The translations under genes were made by a program, and so were the position numbers. Below, piece by piece: positions 8,199 through 15,952 of a stretch of DNA of 41,870 nt; within the stretch, counting starts at the first letter, position 1, and every line of letters begins with the position of its first letter. The DNA is taken from the NCBI GenBank assembly GCA_944390115.1, contig CALXOW010000026.1, positions 1 through 41,870 on the forward strand, in the 5' to 3' direction. The notes under the pieces are model-generated. The model saw only the letters and a program-made list of their open reading frames with translations, searched no databases and had not been told where the DNA came from. The stretch is from an uncultured Anaerobiospirillum sp. (lineage in GTDB: Bacteria; Pseudomonadota; Gammaproteobacteria; Enterobacterales; Succinivibrionaceae).

Positions 8199-10250
8199 AT
8201 GAACCAAGATCAGATTTTCTTTGGCAGCGCCTATTACCGCGAATACCTGCCTTACGAGCGCCTTGAGCAAGACATTTTGCTCATGAAAAAGGCGCACTTC
8301 AACTACGTGCGCATCGGCGAAAGCACCTGGAGCACCTACGAAAAAGAAGATGGCGTCTTTGACTTCAGCCCAGTTCTCACCGTGCTCGATAAGATGCACG
8401 AAAACGGCATCAAGGTCATTGTCGGCACCCCGACCTACGCCGTACCGGCCTGGCTGGTAAAGAAGCACCCTGAGGTACTGAGCACCACCTTACAAGGACC
8501 AAATCGCTATGGCGCCCGCCAGCTGATGGATATCACCGCCCCGGCCTACCGTTACTACGCTGAGCGCATTGTCACCAAGATGATGGAGGCCGTACACGAC
8601 CACCCAGCCATTATCGGCTACCAACTGGACAATGAGACCAAGTACTACGGCTGCATCAGCTCTAACTTGCAGTACGAGTTCGTCAAGTACTTAAAAGAGA
8701 AGTTTCACGGCGATCTTACCGCCTTAAACCACGCCTTTGGCCTTGATTACTGGTCGAACCGTATCGATGCCTGGGAAGATTTCCCTGATGTTGCGGCCAC
8801 CATCAACGGCTCGCTGATGAGCGCTTTCCAGCAATTCCAGCGCCTTGAAGTCACCCGTTGGCTCAAAAAGCTGGCCGATCTGGTACGTCCTTACCTCAAG
8901 CCGGAGCAATTTCTCACCCACAACTTCGACTTTGAGTGGCGCGATTATTCCTTTGGCGTCCAACCTGACGTCAATCACTTTGAGGCCTCTCAGCCTTTAG
9001 ATATTGTCGGCGTTGACATCTACCACCCATCGCAGGAATATCTCACCGGCAAGGAAATCGCCTTTGGCGGCGATGAGATCCGCTGCCTTAAGGATCAACG
9101 CTACTTCGTCTTAGAGACCGAAGCCCAAGCCTTCAAGAACTGGACGCCATTCCCTGGCCAGCTCACCTTACAAGCACTTGCCCACGTAGCCACAGGTGCG
9201 CGCATGGTCAGCTACTGGCACTGGCATTCGATCCACAATTCCTTTGAGTCCTATTGGAAGGGTCTGTTAAGCCACGACTTAGAGCCTAACCCGGTCTATG
9301 ATGAGGCCTGTACCTTAGGTGCTACCCTCGAGCAATTACAGCCTGAGCTCACGGGCTTCCACAAAGACAACAAGGTTTGCCTCATCGTATCCAATGAGTG
9401 CTTAACTGCCATCGACCAATTCCCGTATCGCGGCCCAAGCCTGCACACGGTCAACTTCAAGGAGCACCTCTACAACGATGTAGTGCGCAAGTACTACGAC
9501 GCCCTGTACGAGCACAATATTGAAGCCGATATTCGCTGCATCGATGACGAGCGCATCTTTGACGGCCGCTACCAACTCCTTGTATGCCCGCTACTCTACA
9601 CCGTCAGTGATGCCAAATTACAGCAATTGCGCACGTTCATTGAGCACGGCGGTCACGTCCTGTTCTCATTTAAGAGTGCGGTAGCCGATGAAAACGTCAA
9701 GATCCGCACGGTACGCCAGCCGGGCCTGCTCACCGACCTGTTAGGCGTGTCCTACCAACTAATAGCCGAGCCGCATAACGTCAACTTGGTCTCAAGCAAG
9801 CTCGATTTGAGCACCGCTGATTGCCAGGCCCGCGATTTCATGGAGCTGGTAACTCTCGATAATCCTAAGGTTGAGGTTTTAGCATCCTACGATCACCGCT
9901 ATTACCAAAAGTACGCCGCTGTTTCCTATCTCAAGCAAGAGCAAGGCGGCAGTGGTACCTATATTGGCGCGGATGTCTCGCAAGACGTGATTGCTCAGGT
10001 GTTAGAGTACATCATCTCCGACAATCAGCTGCTCCCAGAGCGCACCCAGCTTCGTTTCCCATTGATTGAACGCACGGCCCTTGATGGCGCTAACCGCAAG
10101 ATCCGCTTCATCATGAACTTCTCGGAGCAGGAGCAAACCATTACCTATCAGGGTAAGAATGCGCAATCGCTCTTAGACGGACGCACCGTCACCACAGGCA
10201 CTCCACTGACGCTTAAGGACTGGGGTTGCCTGGTACTTAAAGAGCAATAG
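8199..10250 (+). CDS. GH42 glycosidase (beta-galactosidase or related)
   Basis: Cytoplasmic family-42 glycoside hydrolase of 683 residues, normal for the family, with no signal peptide. The N-terminal TIM barrel begins FFGSAYYREYLP. The acid/base glutamate is E146 in GYQLDNET and the nucleophile is probably E306 in YFVLETEAQAFKNW. A beta-galactosidase trimerisation-like domain follows from about residue 390 (KVCLIVSN), with a small C-terminal beta domain at the end. The ATG follows AGGA. It shares an operon with the permease, and a strong terminator follows. GH42 includes beta-galactosidases and alpha-L-arabinopyranosidases; the AraC control seen here keeps the second activity open. Confidence 0.9.
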   Translation: MNQDQIFFGSAYYREYLPYERLEQDILLMKKAHFNYVRIGESTWSTYEKEDGVFDFSPVLTVLDKMHENGIKVIVGTPTYAVPAWLVKKHPEVLSTTLQGPNRYGARQLMDITAPAYRYYAERIVTKMMEAVHDHPAIIGYQLDNETKYYGCISSNLQYEFVKYLKEKFHGDLTALNHAFGLDYWSNRIDAWEDFPDVAATINGSLMSAFQQFQRLEVTRWLKKLADLVRPYLKPEQFLTHNFDFEWRDYSFGVQPDVNHFEASQPLDIVGVDIYHPSQEYLTGKEIAFGGDEIRCLKDQRYFVLETEAQAFKNWTPFPGQLTLQALAHVATGARMVSYWHWHSIHNSFESYWKGLLSHDLEPNPVYDEACTLGATLEQLQPELTGFHKDNKVCLIVSNECLTAIDQFPYRGPSLHTVNFKEHLYNDVVRKYYDALYEHNIEADIRCIDDERIFDGRYQLLVCPLLYTVSDAKLQQLRTFIEHGGHVLFSFKSAVADENVKIRTVRQPGLLTDLLGVSYQLIAEPHNVNLVSSKLDLSTADCQARDFMELVTLDNPKVEVLASYDHRYYQKYAAVSYLKQEQGGSGTYIGADVSQDVIAQVLEYIISDNQLLPERTQLRFPLIERTALDGANRKIRFIMNFSEQEQTITYQGKNAQSLLDGRTVTTGTPLTLKDWGCLVLKEQ

Positions 10251-10285
10251 TCTCACAGAGCAAAAACCATCAAGACAATAATGCA

Positions 10286-10316
10286 AAGCTGCGGACGCTA
10301 AGTGCGCAGCTTTTTT
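10286..10316 (+). terminator. Rho-independent terminator after the GH42 gene
   Basis: An 8-bp perfect stem, AAGCTGCG with CGCAGCTT, encloses an 11-nt loop; the plus-strand T run (six or more) begins within the 3' arm. It ends at the stop codon of the convergent araC-like gene and may serve both. Confidence 0.85.
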
Positions 10317-11197
10317 CATTTGGGCGCCCCGTGAGCGGCACTGCGGTATTCGCCCGGCGTCATGCCGTAATGCTGCTTGAAGATGCGGTAAAAATAGCCG
10401 CTATCGCGGATCCCCACGCGCTGAGCGATATCCTCCACCGACAAGGTGGTCGAGAAAAGCTGCGCTTGCGCCATCTTTAGGCGCTGTATGGTGAGCCAGC
10501 GTTTAGGACTGACCCCGGCAATCTTGGTGAAGAGATGCACGAAATGAGACAGCGACAAGTGCACTTGAGCTGCCACCTCGGGCAAATCAAGCTCAGGGCG
10601 GCTCAAATTGTCGCGCATGTAGATCATAGCTAAGCTCAAGCGATGATCGCTGGGCAGTGGCGGCGGGGCGACATGGGCGGCAATCTCCATGCGCCGAAAG
10701 AGCATTTTCTCGAGGTAATTCAGGGCCAAGATCTGCGAGCAATGCTCTTGGGTGTGATTGCGTCGAATCAGCTCAAGAAAGTCTGAGCTAAATTCGTCAA
10801 AGCAATCAGGAGGCAAGGTAAAGCGCTCGACTAAATGCGTCGCTGTCCCCCAGTGCAAAGCCTCCTGCCAATAACCCCGCGCAAAGAAGTAAACCCATTG
10901 ATGGTGCCACAACGCCGCATCAGGATGGCGCTGATAGTAATGGGGCACATCGGGCGCAAAGAGCAGCAGATCGCCCTTACGGCACACGAACTGAGTGGGA
11001 CCATCGGTGATTAGGCCCTCTCCAGCCACGGTCAAATTGAGAATATAACCGCGCATACCCTGGGGTCGGTTGATGATCTCATCAAATGGCCGACCGCGCT
11101 CCATCGGGGTAATGCCTGAAATCACCGTGTCATCGGTGAAGTAAATGGTGGGCGGAGCCTTAAGCGGATCAGGCATCAGCTCCTGATAATGCGCCAT
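10316..11197 (-). CDS. AraC-type transcriptional regulator with conserved arabinose pocket
   Basis: 293-residue activator closely resembling E. coli AraC: N-terminal arm, cupin sugar-binding/dimerisation domain (about 20-170) and two helix-turn-helix motifs (about 195-290, ending GYFYRIFKQHYGMTPGEYR). The residues that contact arabinose in E. coli AraC (P8, T24, R38, Y82, H93, W95) align with P11, T30, R44, Y88, H99 and W101 here. The blocks GYILNLTVAGEG and HHQWVYF are nearly identical to AraC. It converges on the permease-GH42 operon, whose promoter has AraC-like half-sites. The inducer is inferred to be L-arabinose or a close analogue such as a galactose-type sugar. No araBAD genes lie in the window. 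Confidence 0.88.
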   Translation of the reverse strand: MAHYQELMPDPLKAPPTIYFTDDTVISGITPMERGRPFDEIINRPQGMRGYILNLTVAGEGLITDGPTQFVCRKGDLLLFAPDVPHYYQRHPDAALWHHQWVYFFARGYWQEALHWGTATHLVERFTLPPDCFDEFSSDFLELIRRNHTQEHCSQILALNYLEKMLFRRMEIAAHVAPPPLPSDHRLSLAMIYMRDNLSRPELDLPEVAAQVHLSLSHFVHLFTKIAGVSPKRWLTIQRLKMAQAQLFSTTLSVEDIAQRVGIRDSGYFYRIFKQHYGMTPGEYRSAAHGAPK

Positions 11198-11352
11198 CTA
11201 AGCCTCCCTCAGGCCTCAGCCGAGAAGCGAGCCCACAAACGCAGCGGCCAGCGGTTGCAGCAGTCGCCCTCCGCGCCGCGCAAGCTCAAAGTGAACTTAT
11301 TGCCTGTAGCCTAAATCCTCAGCCTGGCAAATCTACGCACCCCCAGTAGCAC

Positions 11353-11387
11353 CAGCACCATATCGTGCTAACTTGGCAGCACCATAT
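11353..11387 (-). repeat. 24-bp-period direct repeat spanning the DtxR-family stop codon
   Basis: The 11-mer ATATGGTGCTG (minus strand) occurs at 11377-11387 inside the gene and again at 11353-11363 just after it. The copies are exactly 24 nt apart, with the stop codon between them. The second copy is in frame with the first. Confidence 0.65.
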
Positions 11388-11904
11388 TGACGTTGAGCGG
11401 GTTAACCTCTGTCGGCTGGGCAAATTCCTTCGGCAGGATATTGCGCGCCTCCAAGAAGGCCACGATGCGCTCCAAGGTCACATCGGAGATCACATGCTCC
11501 ATGCGACAAGCGTCTTGCTCGGCTTGGCTCGCGGGCACCTCAAGCACGTAGCGCAGGAAGTAAGTGAGGATGCGATGACGGCGAAACACCTGTTGGGCAT
11601 AGGCTAAGCCCTCCGGGCTAAAGATGATGGCACCCGACTTCTCAATTGAGATAAGGCCCTTTTCGACCAATTGGCGTAAGGCACGGGACACACTAGGCTT
11701 AGAAAAGCCTAATTCATTGGCGATATCGACCGCGCGCACCAAGCCGCTTTGGGTACGGGCGCGAATGAGCAAGATCGCCTCTAAATAGGTTTCACCTGAC
11801 TCGGCAACATCGTGATCAGTAGATTTAGTGGGGACCTCAGGCACTGCGGTTAAAGCAGTAACCATAGTCGGAGTTTCCAAATCGACTTTAGTAGCTCGAG
11901 TCAT
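11368..11904 (-). CDS. DtxR/MntR-family metal-dependent repressor
   Basis: 178-residue cytoplasmic repressor of the DtxR/MntR group, which binds Fe2+ or Mn2+ and represses metal-uptake genes. After a roughly 33-residue unstructured extension comes the winged helix (about 35-100, with ANELGFSKPSVSRALRQLVE as recognition region). The metal-binding/dimerisation helices follow, with H110 in FRRH and C133, E136 and H137 in DACRMEH, which matches the DtxR ligand pattern. There is no C-terminal SH3-like domain, as in MntR. AGAGGA lies about 10 nt before the ATG. A TTACC/GGTAA palindrome lies 25 bp upstream and may be its own operator. Iron versus manganese cannot be decided; the Cys ligand leans to iron. 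Confidence 0.85.
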   Translation of the reverse strand: MTRATKVDLETPTMVTALTAVPEVPTKSTDHDVAESGETYLEAILLIRARTQSGLVRAVDIANELGFSKPSVSRALRQLVEKGLISIEKSGAIIFSPEGLAYAQQVFRRHRILTYFLRYVLEVPASQAEQDACRMEHVISDVTLERIVAFLEARNILPKEFAQPTEVNPLNVNMVLPS

Positions 11905-11928
11905 GACTCATCAATCCTCTGAAAAAAG

Positions 11929-11943
11929 TTACCATTGGGGTAA
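11929..11943. promoter_or_regulatory. Candidate operator before the DtxR-family gene
   Basis: TTACC-ATTGG-GGTAA forms a 5-bp inverted repeat with a 5-bp centre, 25 bp upstream of the start codon, where an autoregulatory site would block transcription. A related palindrome precedes the Cys-rich membrane protein gene at 13.36 kb. Confidence 0.35.
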
Positions 11944-11996
11944 GAGCGCGCTCAAGGAGCAGGTAGCCTCAAGGCGCATGTGGTCTCAAAACGCAA

Positions 11997-12057
11997 ACAG
12001 CCCGCCCTATTAAGCTGGCGCTAAAAGCTTAGCATAGCAAAAGTTAGGGCGGGCTGT
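11997..12057 (-). terminator. Long hairpin between the Fur-like and DtxR-family genes
   Basis: A perfect 12-bp inverted repeat (ACAGCCCGCCCT with AGGGCGGGCTGT, plus one more A-T pair inside) encloses about 35 nt. On the minus strand it is followed by TTTGCGTTTT. It lies after the Fur-like gene and before the DtxR-family promoter, so termination of the former is the simplest reading. The large loop is unusual for an intrinsic terminator. Confidence 0.5.
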
Positions 12058-12100
12058 AGCAGCTCTTAGTCGTAGCTGCGGATTAATTCCAACAAGCGGG

Positions 12101-12169
12101 TTACTGAGTGACAGCGTGACCGCTTTACTTGGTGGCCGTGTGACCGCTTTACTTAGTGACCGTAATGTC
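12101..12169 (-). repeat. 24-bp tandem repeat at the 3' end of the Fur-like gene
   Basis: Plus-strand units at 12101 and 12125 (24 bp each) and a partial one at 12149 all begin TTACT and share GTGACCG-like cores. The third holds the gene's stop codon. The period is eight codons, so the two downstream units each supply a further in-frame TAA. Confidence 0.75.
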
Positions 12170-12598
12170 GATGCGCTCTCCCACTAAGGAGAGGTCAATC
12201 TTATTGTTAACACCGATGACGCCCGCAGAAATCAGGCCCATCCGAATCAGGTCATTTAACTCCAGGCGATTGCTCACGCGCAGCTTCTCACCGCTTGGAG
12301 CGGTGATATTACCAAGCTGTGGGCGCACGCGATTGATACCAAGGCTGCGCGCCTTAGCTAACACGCCGATTTGCTCTAAGCGGTTGATCAAGCGATAGAC
12401 CGTAGCAATGCCCAAATCAGGCACGAACTGTTTGGCCTCAAACCACAGCTCTTTAGGCGAGGTGCACTGGCTCTTGGTCAGAATATCGATGATATGACGT
12501 CGTTGCACCGTCATACGCAGGCCGCTTTGCTCCAGCTTGCGAATAGTGTCTTCGGTAAGGTCTCCAACTTGACGATATACCGAATCTTGATTTGGCAT
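12149..12598 (-). CDS. Fur-like regulator lacking the metal-binding C-terminal domain
   Basis: Of 149 residues, roughly 18-85 form a Fur-family winged helix: GLRMTVQRRHIIDILTKS, then a segment ending DLGIATVYRLINRLEQIGVL, which is the Fur recognition-helix signature. After that the similarity stops. The remaining 65 residues contain no His and no Cys, whereas Fur, Zur and PerR have a His-rich metal/dimerisation region there. The tail (from GEKLRVSNRLELND) looks like a small beta-rich domain I do not recognise. It is probably DNA-binding but not metal-responsive in the usual way. The ATG follows AGGGGAG closely. It may act with the DtxR-family neighbour; its own target is unknown. Confidence 0.75.
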   Translation of the reverse strand: MPNQDSVYRQVGDLTEDTIRKLEQSGLRMTVQRRHIIDILTKSQCTSPKELWFEAKQFVPDLGIATVYRLINRLEQIGVLAKARSLGINRVRPQLGNITAPSGEKLRVSNRLELNDLIRMGLISAGVIGVNNKIDLSLVGERIDITVTK

Positions 12599-12635
12599 AG
12601 CTCCCCTCGACTAACCCCATGGCCGCGTGCCGCGA

Positions 12636-12654
12636 AATCTACTTACGATAGATT
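12636..12654. promoter_or_regulatory. Candidate operator/promoter region of the Fur-like gene
   Basis: AATCTA-CTTACGA-TAGATT is a 19-bp inverted repeat 38-56 bp upstream of the start codon, the size of a Fur-type site but not its consensus. On the minus strand it overlaps TAGATT, a possible -10, with TTGGAC 15 bp upstream, which is short spacing for a promoter. Confidence 0.3.
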
Positions 12655-13074
12655 GCGTCCAACCGCGCATTACGTTCAAGCTCGCCCCACCAATGAAGTG
12701 TTCCCAGAGGAGCTCCCAGCTCGACGCCAACGCTCTAGTTAGGATAGCGCAACTAGCCCCAAAAAACTAGCGCTAGCACGCGCCCAAGGCCGCAGGAGCT
12801 CAAGTCAAGCCCTCAAAACACGGGCCCGCTCACGATCCGGCGCCCAAACGCAGCGCACTTTGGCCTCAGCCTCTGCGCATTCCGACCTCGCCAGTAGCGC
12901 TCGCCAGCCTCAGCGGCAACAAACTTCGGCCTCAGCGGCAACGTGTCTAAGCCTACGCTACGGCAAGTACAGCCGCTCTCTTGCTGATACCACCACTCGT
13001 GTTGAGAAACGGCTGCTACTTAATAGGGAGCACCAACTCACGGCGGCATGAGGGCTTGCGTTCTCGCTTGACGC
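12655..13074. other. Intergenic, no gene seen
   Basis: About 420 bp between the Cys-rich membrane protein gene and the Fur-like gene. The open frames here lack ribosome binding sites and have low-complexity translations. A 13-bp direct repeat, CCTCAGCGGCAAC, occurs at 12908 and 12930. I see no RNA gene or hairpin of note. Confidence 0.5.
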
Positions 13075-13317
13075 TTATGACTTGGCTTTATCGCACGACA
13101 GATCGCTGTGACAATGGCACTCGCCATCGCAATTACAGTGATGCTCCTTAGCATCAGCTTGATCATGATCGCAGGTAGCGTGATCGGCGCAGGACGAGCC
13201 CGAGCTGCAACCACAGCTCTTGGCTTTACCTACCAGCTGGCGCGCAATACGACGCAAACCAAAATAACATGGGATGGCGATTAACAGGACGATAACGGCG
13301 GTAATGAGCTTTTCCAT
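13075..13317 (-). CDS. FeoB-associated-type Cys-rich small membrane protein
   Basis: 80-residue protein with one N-terminal membrane helix (about 4-21), a basic juxtamembrane stretch (RRIARQLVGKAK), and then a soluble tail packed with metal-binding residues. C35, C37, C43 and C49 form the CxC-type cluster usual in the FeoB-associated family. A longer than usual extension adds C61, C63, C67, C69 and C75 and six His (for example HHCNCDGECHCHSD). Family members normally sit beside feoA/feoB and are thought to assist ferrous iron uptake. No feo gene is present here. Instead the neighbours are Fur-like and DtxR-family regulators, and palindromes precede the gene, suggesting metal-regulated expression. 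Confidence 0.75.
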   Translation of the reverse strand: MEKLITAVIVLLIAIPCYFGLRRIARQLVGKAKSCGCSSGSSCADHATCDHDQADAKEHHCNCDGECHCHSDLSCDKAKS

Positions 13318-13353
13318 AGGATTCTTACTTATGGCTAACTATACTTAACAAAG

Positions 13354-13379
13354 GGTAACCTAGGTTAGCTACTGCTAAC
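13354..13379. promoter_or_regulatory. Overlapping palindromes upstream of the Cys-rich membrane protein gene
   Basis: TAACCTAGGTTA (13356-13367) is a perfect 12-bp palindrome. It overlaps GTTAGC-TACT-GCTAAC (13364-13379). On the minus strand a TATAGT -10-like hexamer lies just downstream (about 13338-13343), so the palindromes cover the -35 region. The half-site GGTTA resembles the DtxR-box half-site AGGTTA, but the spacing differs from the DtxR consensus. Confidence 0.4.
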
Positions 13380-13406
13380 TTAGCTCATTGTACCATGCCT
13401 TGCGCC

Positions 13407-13435
13407 AAAAAAGCCCCAGAGTTTACCTCTGAGGC
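13407..13435 (-). terminator. Rho-independent terminator after the first KAP gene
   Basis: On the minus strand GCCTCAGAG pairs with CTCTGGGGC (one G-U) around a 5-nt loop, followed by six T. It closely resembles the terminator after the second KAP gene at 16.1 kb, supporting duplication of the whole unit. Confidence 0.85.
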
Positions 13436-13438
13436 GCA

Positions 13439-13461
13439 AGTGCCTTATACCAGTGTCTTAT
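13439..13461 (-). repeat. 13-bp-period repeat at the stop codon of the first KAP gene
   Basis: AGTGTCTTAT at 13452, which includes the stop codon on the minus strand, is preceded on the plus strand by AGTGCCTTAT at 13439: one mismatch in ten, 13 bp apart. Confidence 0.45.
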
Positions 13462-15593
13462 GATCCCTTTTGCACCAGCTCGACCTGATAGCCCATCTTA
13501 CGGAAGCGCTTGAGGTACTCTTCAAATTCACGTTCCAAGATCTTGCGGCTCATCAAGATGCGGCTGCCATCATTAAGCTGCGGAAAATCATTACGCCATC
13601 TTTCTTCGTCATCCAGGTGTAGTTCCGCACGCAGCTCCTCTTGGTATAAGACAAAGCGATGGGCGTCAGGGTAGAGATTGAGCTTAGTGATCATTTCTGC
13701 CCCCGTCTGCTGGGAATTAGCTCTGATAAAATCAGTGGCTAATTGGAACAAAAGGTTATTGCAGGTCGCAAAGAACTGCCCCTGAGTTGGGCCATAGTGT
13801 ACGCCGTGATAGGAATAGACGTTGTCATCCTCAGCACAATGCATGGTCAAATCGCTCAAACCTATGCGGGTAAAATGCTGGAACACCCAAGCCATATCAC
13901 GTTTGCGTACGTAGGAAGCGGTAAATACCTTACCGTCAGCAAAGCTTAGCGTAATGTTGGAGTCGGACTCGTCTAGATCTTGGTGGAACGTCTCAGAACG
14001 CTTACCCAGCTGCTGGTACTCCTCCACCGTCATAACAATGGTTGGTCCCCACGGCGGGTTGACCTTTTGAATGAACTCAGCGCGCGAGAGCTTAGGATGC
14101 GCTTTTTGGTAGTCACGACACAAGGTGTGCAGCAGCTCAGATTTTTGGTCACTGGTGTAAACCTTGCCCGCATAATCGTAGGCCGAATCATCGTTGGTGA
14201 CCTTGCGCTTAGGATGTTTAGACCCCAAGCCATCGCGGTTTGAGCTGGTAACCGAGGTCACCCGGAGCAAGGCTAAGCCCCAAGCGATGCTCTCGCCCAA
14301 AATGACATCATCCTTGATGATTGCGGCAATCTGATTGAGCAGCAGCAAAATGTAATCAAAGTTTTGCTGCAAATAAGCATCGTTTTGGCAGATACGAAAC
14401 AAGACCTGCGCCCACTCATCCGGAAATTCCTGCTTAAGCCACGGCACGAGCTCAGACGCAATCTCTGGGGCCTTACGCAGCTGAGCAAAAGTACTATCCC
14501 AGCTCTTAAAGTCAGGTACTTCCAGCAACAGATCGAAGATCGACGGATAGGCGATCTGAATGCAGACTAAGGCAAAAATCAGCTGCTTAGTGAAAAGCTC
14601 ATGCGCCGCCGCGTTTTCAGGCTGAGTCGGTTGCAGCTGGGGGCTATTAATCAGAGCAAAAAGTGCCAGGCTATTAGCTAGACGCTTGAGCGCGCGCGGA
14701 TTCGAGCCCACCGACCAATAAGCAATCGAGCTTAACTGAGCGATCAGCTGTTCATCAGCTCCTTCTGCCGGGCTTAAGAAGGCATTGGTGAGCAAGGCCT
14801 GCTGCAAGAAGCCATCGATCTTGTAAGTAGGCAGCGGCATCGTAAAGGGCAGCTGCACGAACTTATCGAAGAACGCGCGAAACTGCCGGTCATTGGCCGC
14901 CGTGTGCACACCAAACTTCGGCTCAAGTCCTTTGATCACAACCTCAAAGTCAAGTGCCAGCACAAAGATGCAATGCTTGAGATCGAAGACGTTCTTGAGC
15001 ATTTCCAGGGTATCAACCGCAAGCTTTGGATCGATGCGATCGAGATCGTCAATAAAGATGACAAAGCCCCGATAGGAATGCTGCTCAAGGCTAGCGTTAA
15101 TGAGCTTGGCAAGCTCCGCTTTAAGCTGCAGCACCTCGGAGTTTAAGTTGGGGGCTTGGTTCACTAACAAGGGTGAAATATCAGCGCCGACTTGCTTGGC
15201 AGCGACTTTAGTCCCAATCACCGCAAAACGACTGAACAACGCTGATACCTTGTCTTTGACCACGGCCAATTTGCCGTAGACCTGCACTCCAATCTGGCTT
15301 ACCAGGGCCTCCATAATCCCCACGAGTGCCAGCTACGGCGAATGCATCAAGGCATAGTGCCAGGTGTTGACCTCAATGGCGCAAAAGGGCGCATTATACC
15401 CTGTACACAGATCGCGTTTGAGCGCATTCATGAGTGTGGTCTTGCCACTACCCCACTCCCCCTGCAAGGCGATCGTGATCGGGGTATCAGAGTTCTTAAT
15501 GAAACGGCTTAACGCCTCTTGATACGCTTTTAGCCCCAGCAAATCGTCGCTGCCATCAACTAATGGCACATCAACATTAGAAAAAGCCGCCAT
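13458..15593 (-). pseudogene. KAP P-loop NTPase, copy 1, interrupted by an in-frame TAG
   Basis: Paralogue of the intact gene at 16.2-18.0 kb. Walker A (QGEWGSGKTTLMNAL) lies in the 5' part, which ends ALMHSP at a TAG at 15333-15335. The same frame continues without a break for over 600 codons, with Walker B FVIFIDDLDRIDP at about 15036-15066. The paralogue has a serine codon (TCC) at the TAG position, so a substitution in a serine codon explains it. The first ATG with a plausible ribosome binding site is 15593; translation could restart at 15323, but that product lacks Walker A. The C-terminus carries two tandem copies of a roughly 115-residue module found once in the paralogue. No membrane segments are seen between the Walker motifs. 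Probably inactive, unless the TAG is a sequencing error or is read through. Confidence 0.75.
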
Positions 15594-15952
15594 AATGCTT
15601 TCCCTTTTAGCTTGCCGCAATTGAGTGAGAAATAGAGCACAGCGACCACCTAACGCAAGCCCCACTTGCTTCAAGGCTAAGAGCTGTGTTCCACCCAAGC
15701 GCAATAAGTCATCTTACTGATGGGAGCAATCAAACACTGCAATTAGTACATCGATTAAGGGCTATAAAAAGCCATGTTCTAGGCAACAGGTGCCCGAAAT
15801 ATTTGTTAGAAACAGCTCCCGCTTCTTGGGCCAGTGTAGCCTAATTGAGCCCAGGCATGGTGGGCAGGCCTCACAATTTTGCTACTTAGGATAGCCTCTA
15901 GCGACAAGCCTTACTCGTGCCCGGATTTGTTAGCAGCAGGCCTTAAGGGCGC
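15594..15952. other. Intergenic between KAP copy 1 and the GGDEF remnant
   Basis: About 360 bp with no credible gene. The part next to KAP copy 1 (about 15600-15640) resembles the region just upstream of the ATG of KAP copy 2, so the duplicated block extends into the 5' flank. An upstream in-frame ATG at 15704 could lengthen the KAP product by 37 residues. Confidence 0.45.

Noticed and set aside
12101-12169. CRISPR array
   Set aside because: The repeats are contiguous with no unique spacers; a simple tandem repeat. No CRISPR-like array is seen elsewhere in the window.
12860-13051. 63-codon plus-strand frame in the intergenic region
   Set aside because: No ribosome binding site, low-complexity translation over a short direct repeat.
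15333-15335. TAG read as an amino acid (recoding)
   Set aside because: Other genes here, including the GH42 and giant genes, end in TAG, and no recoding signal is evident; a nonsense mutation is simpler.
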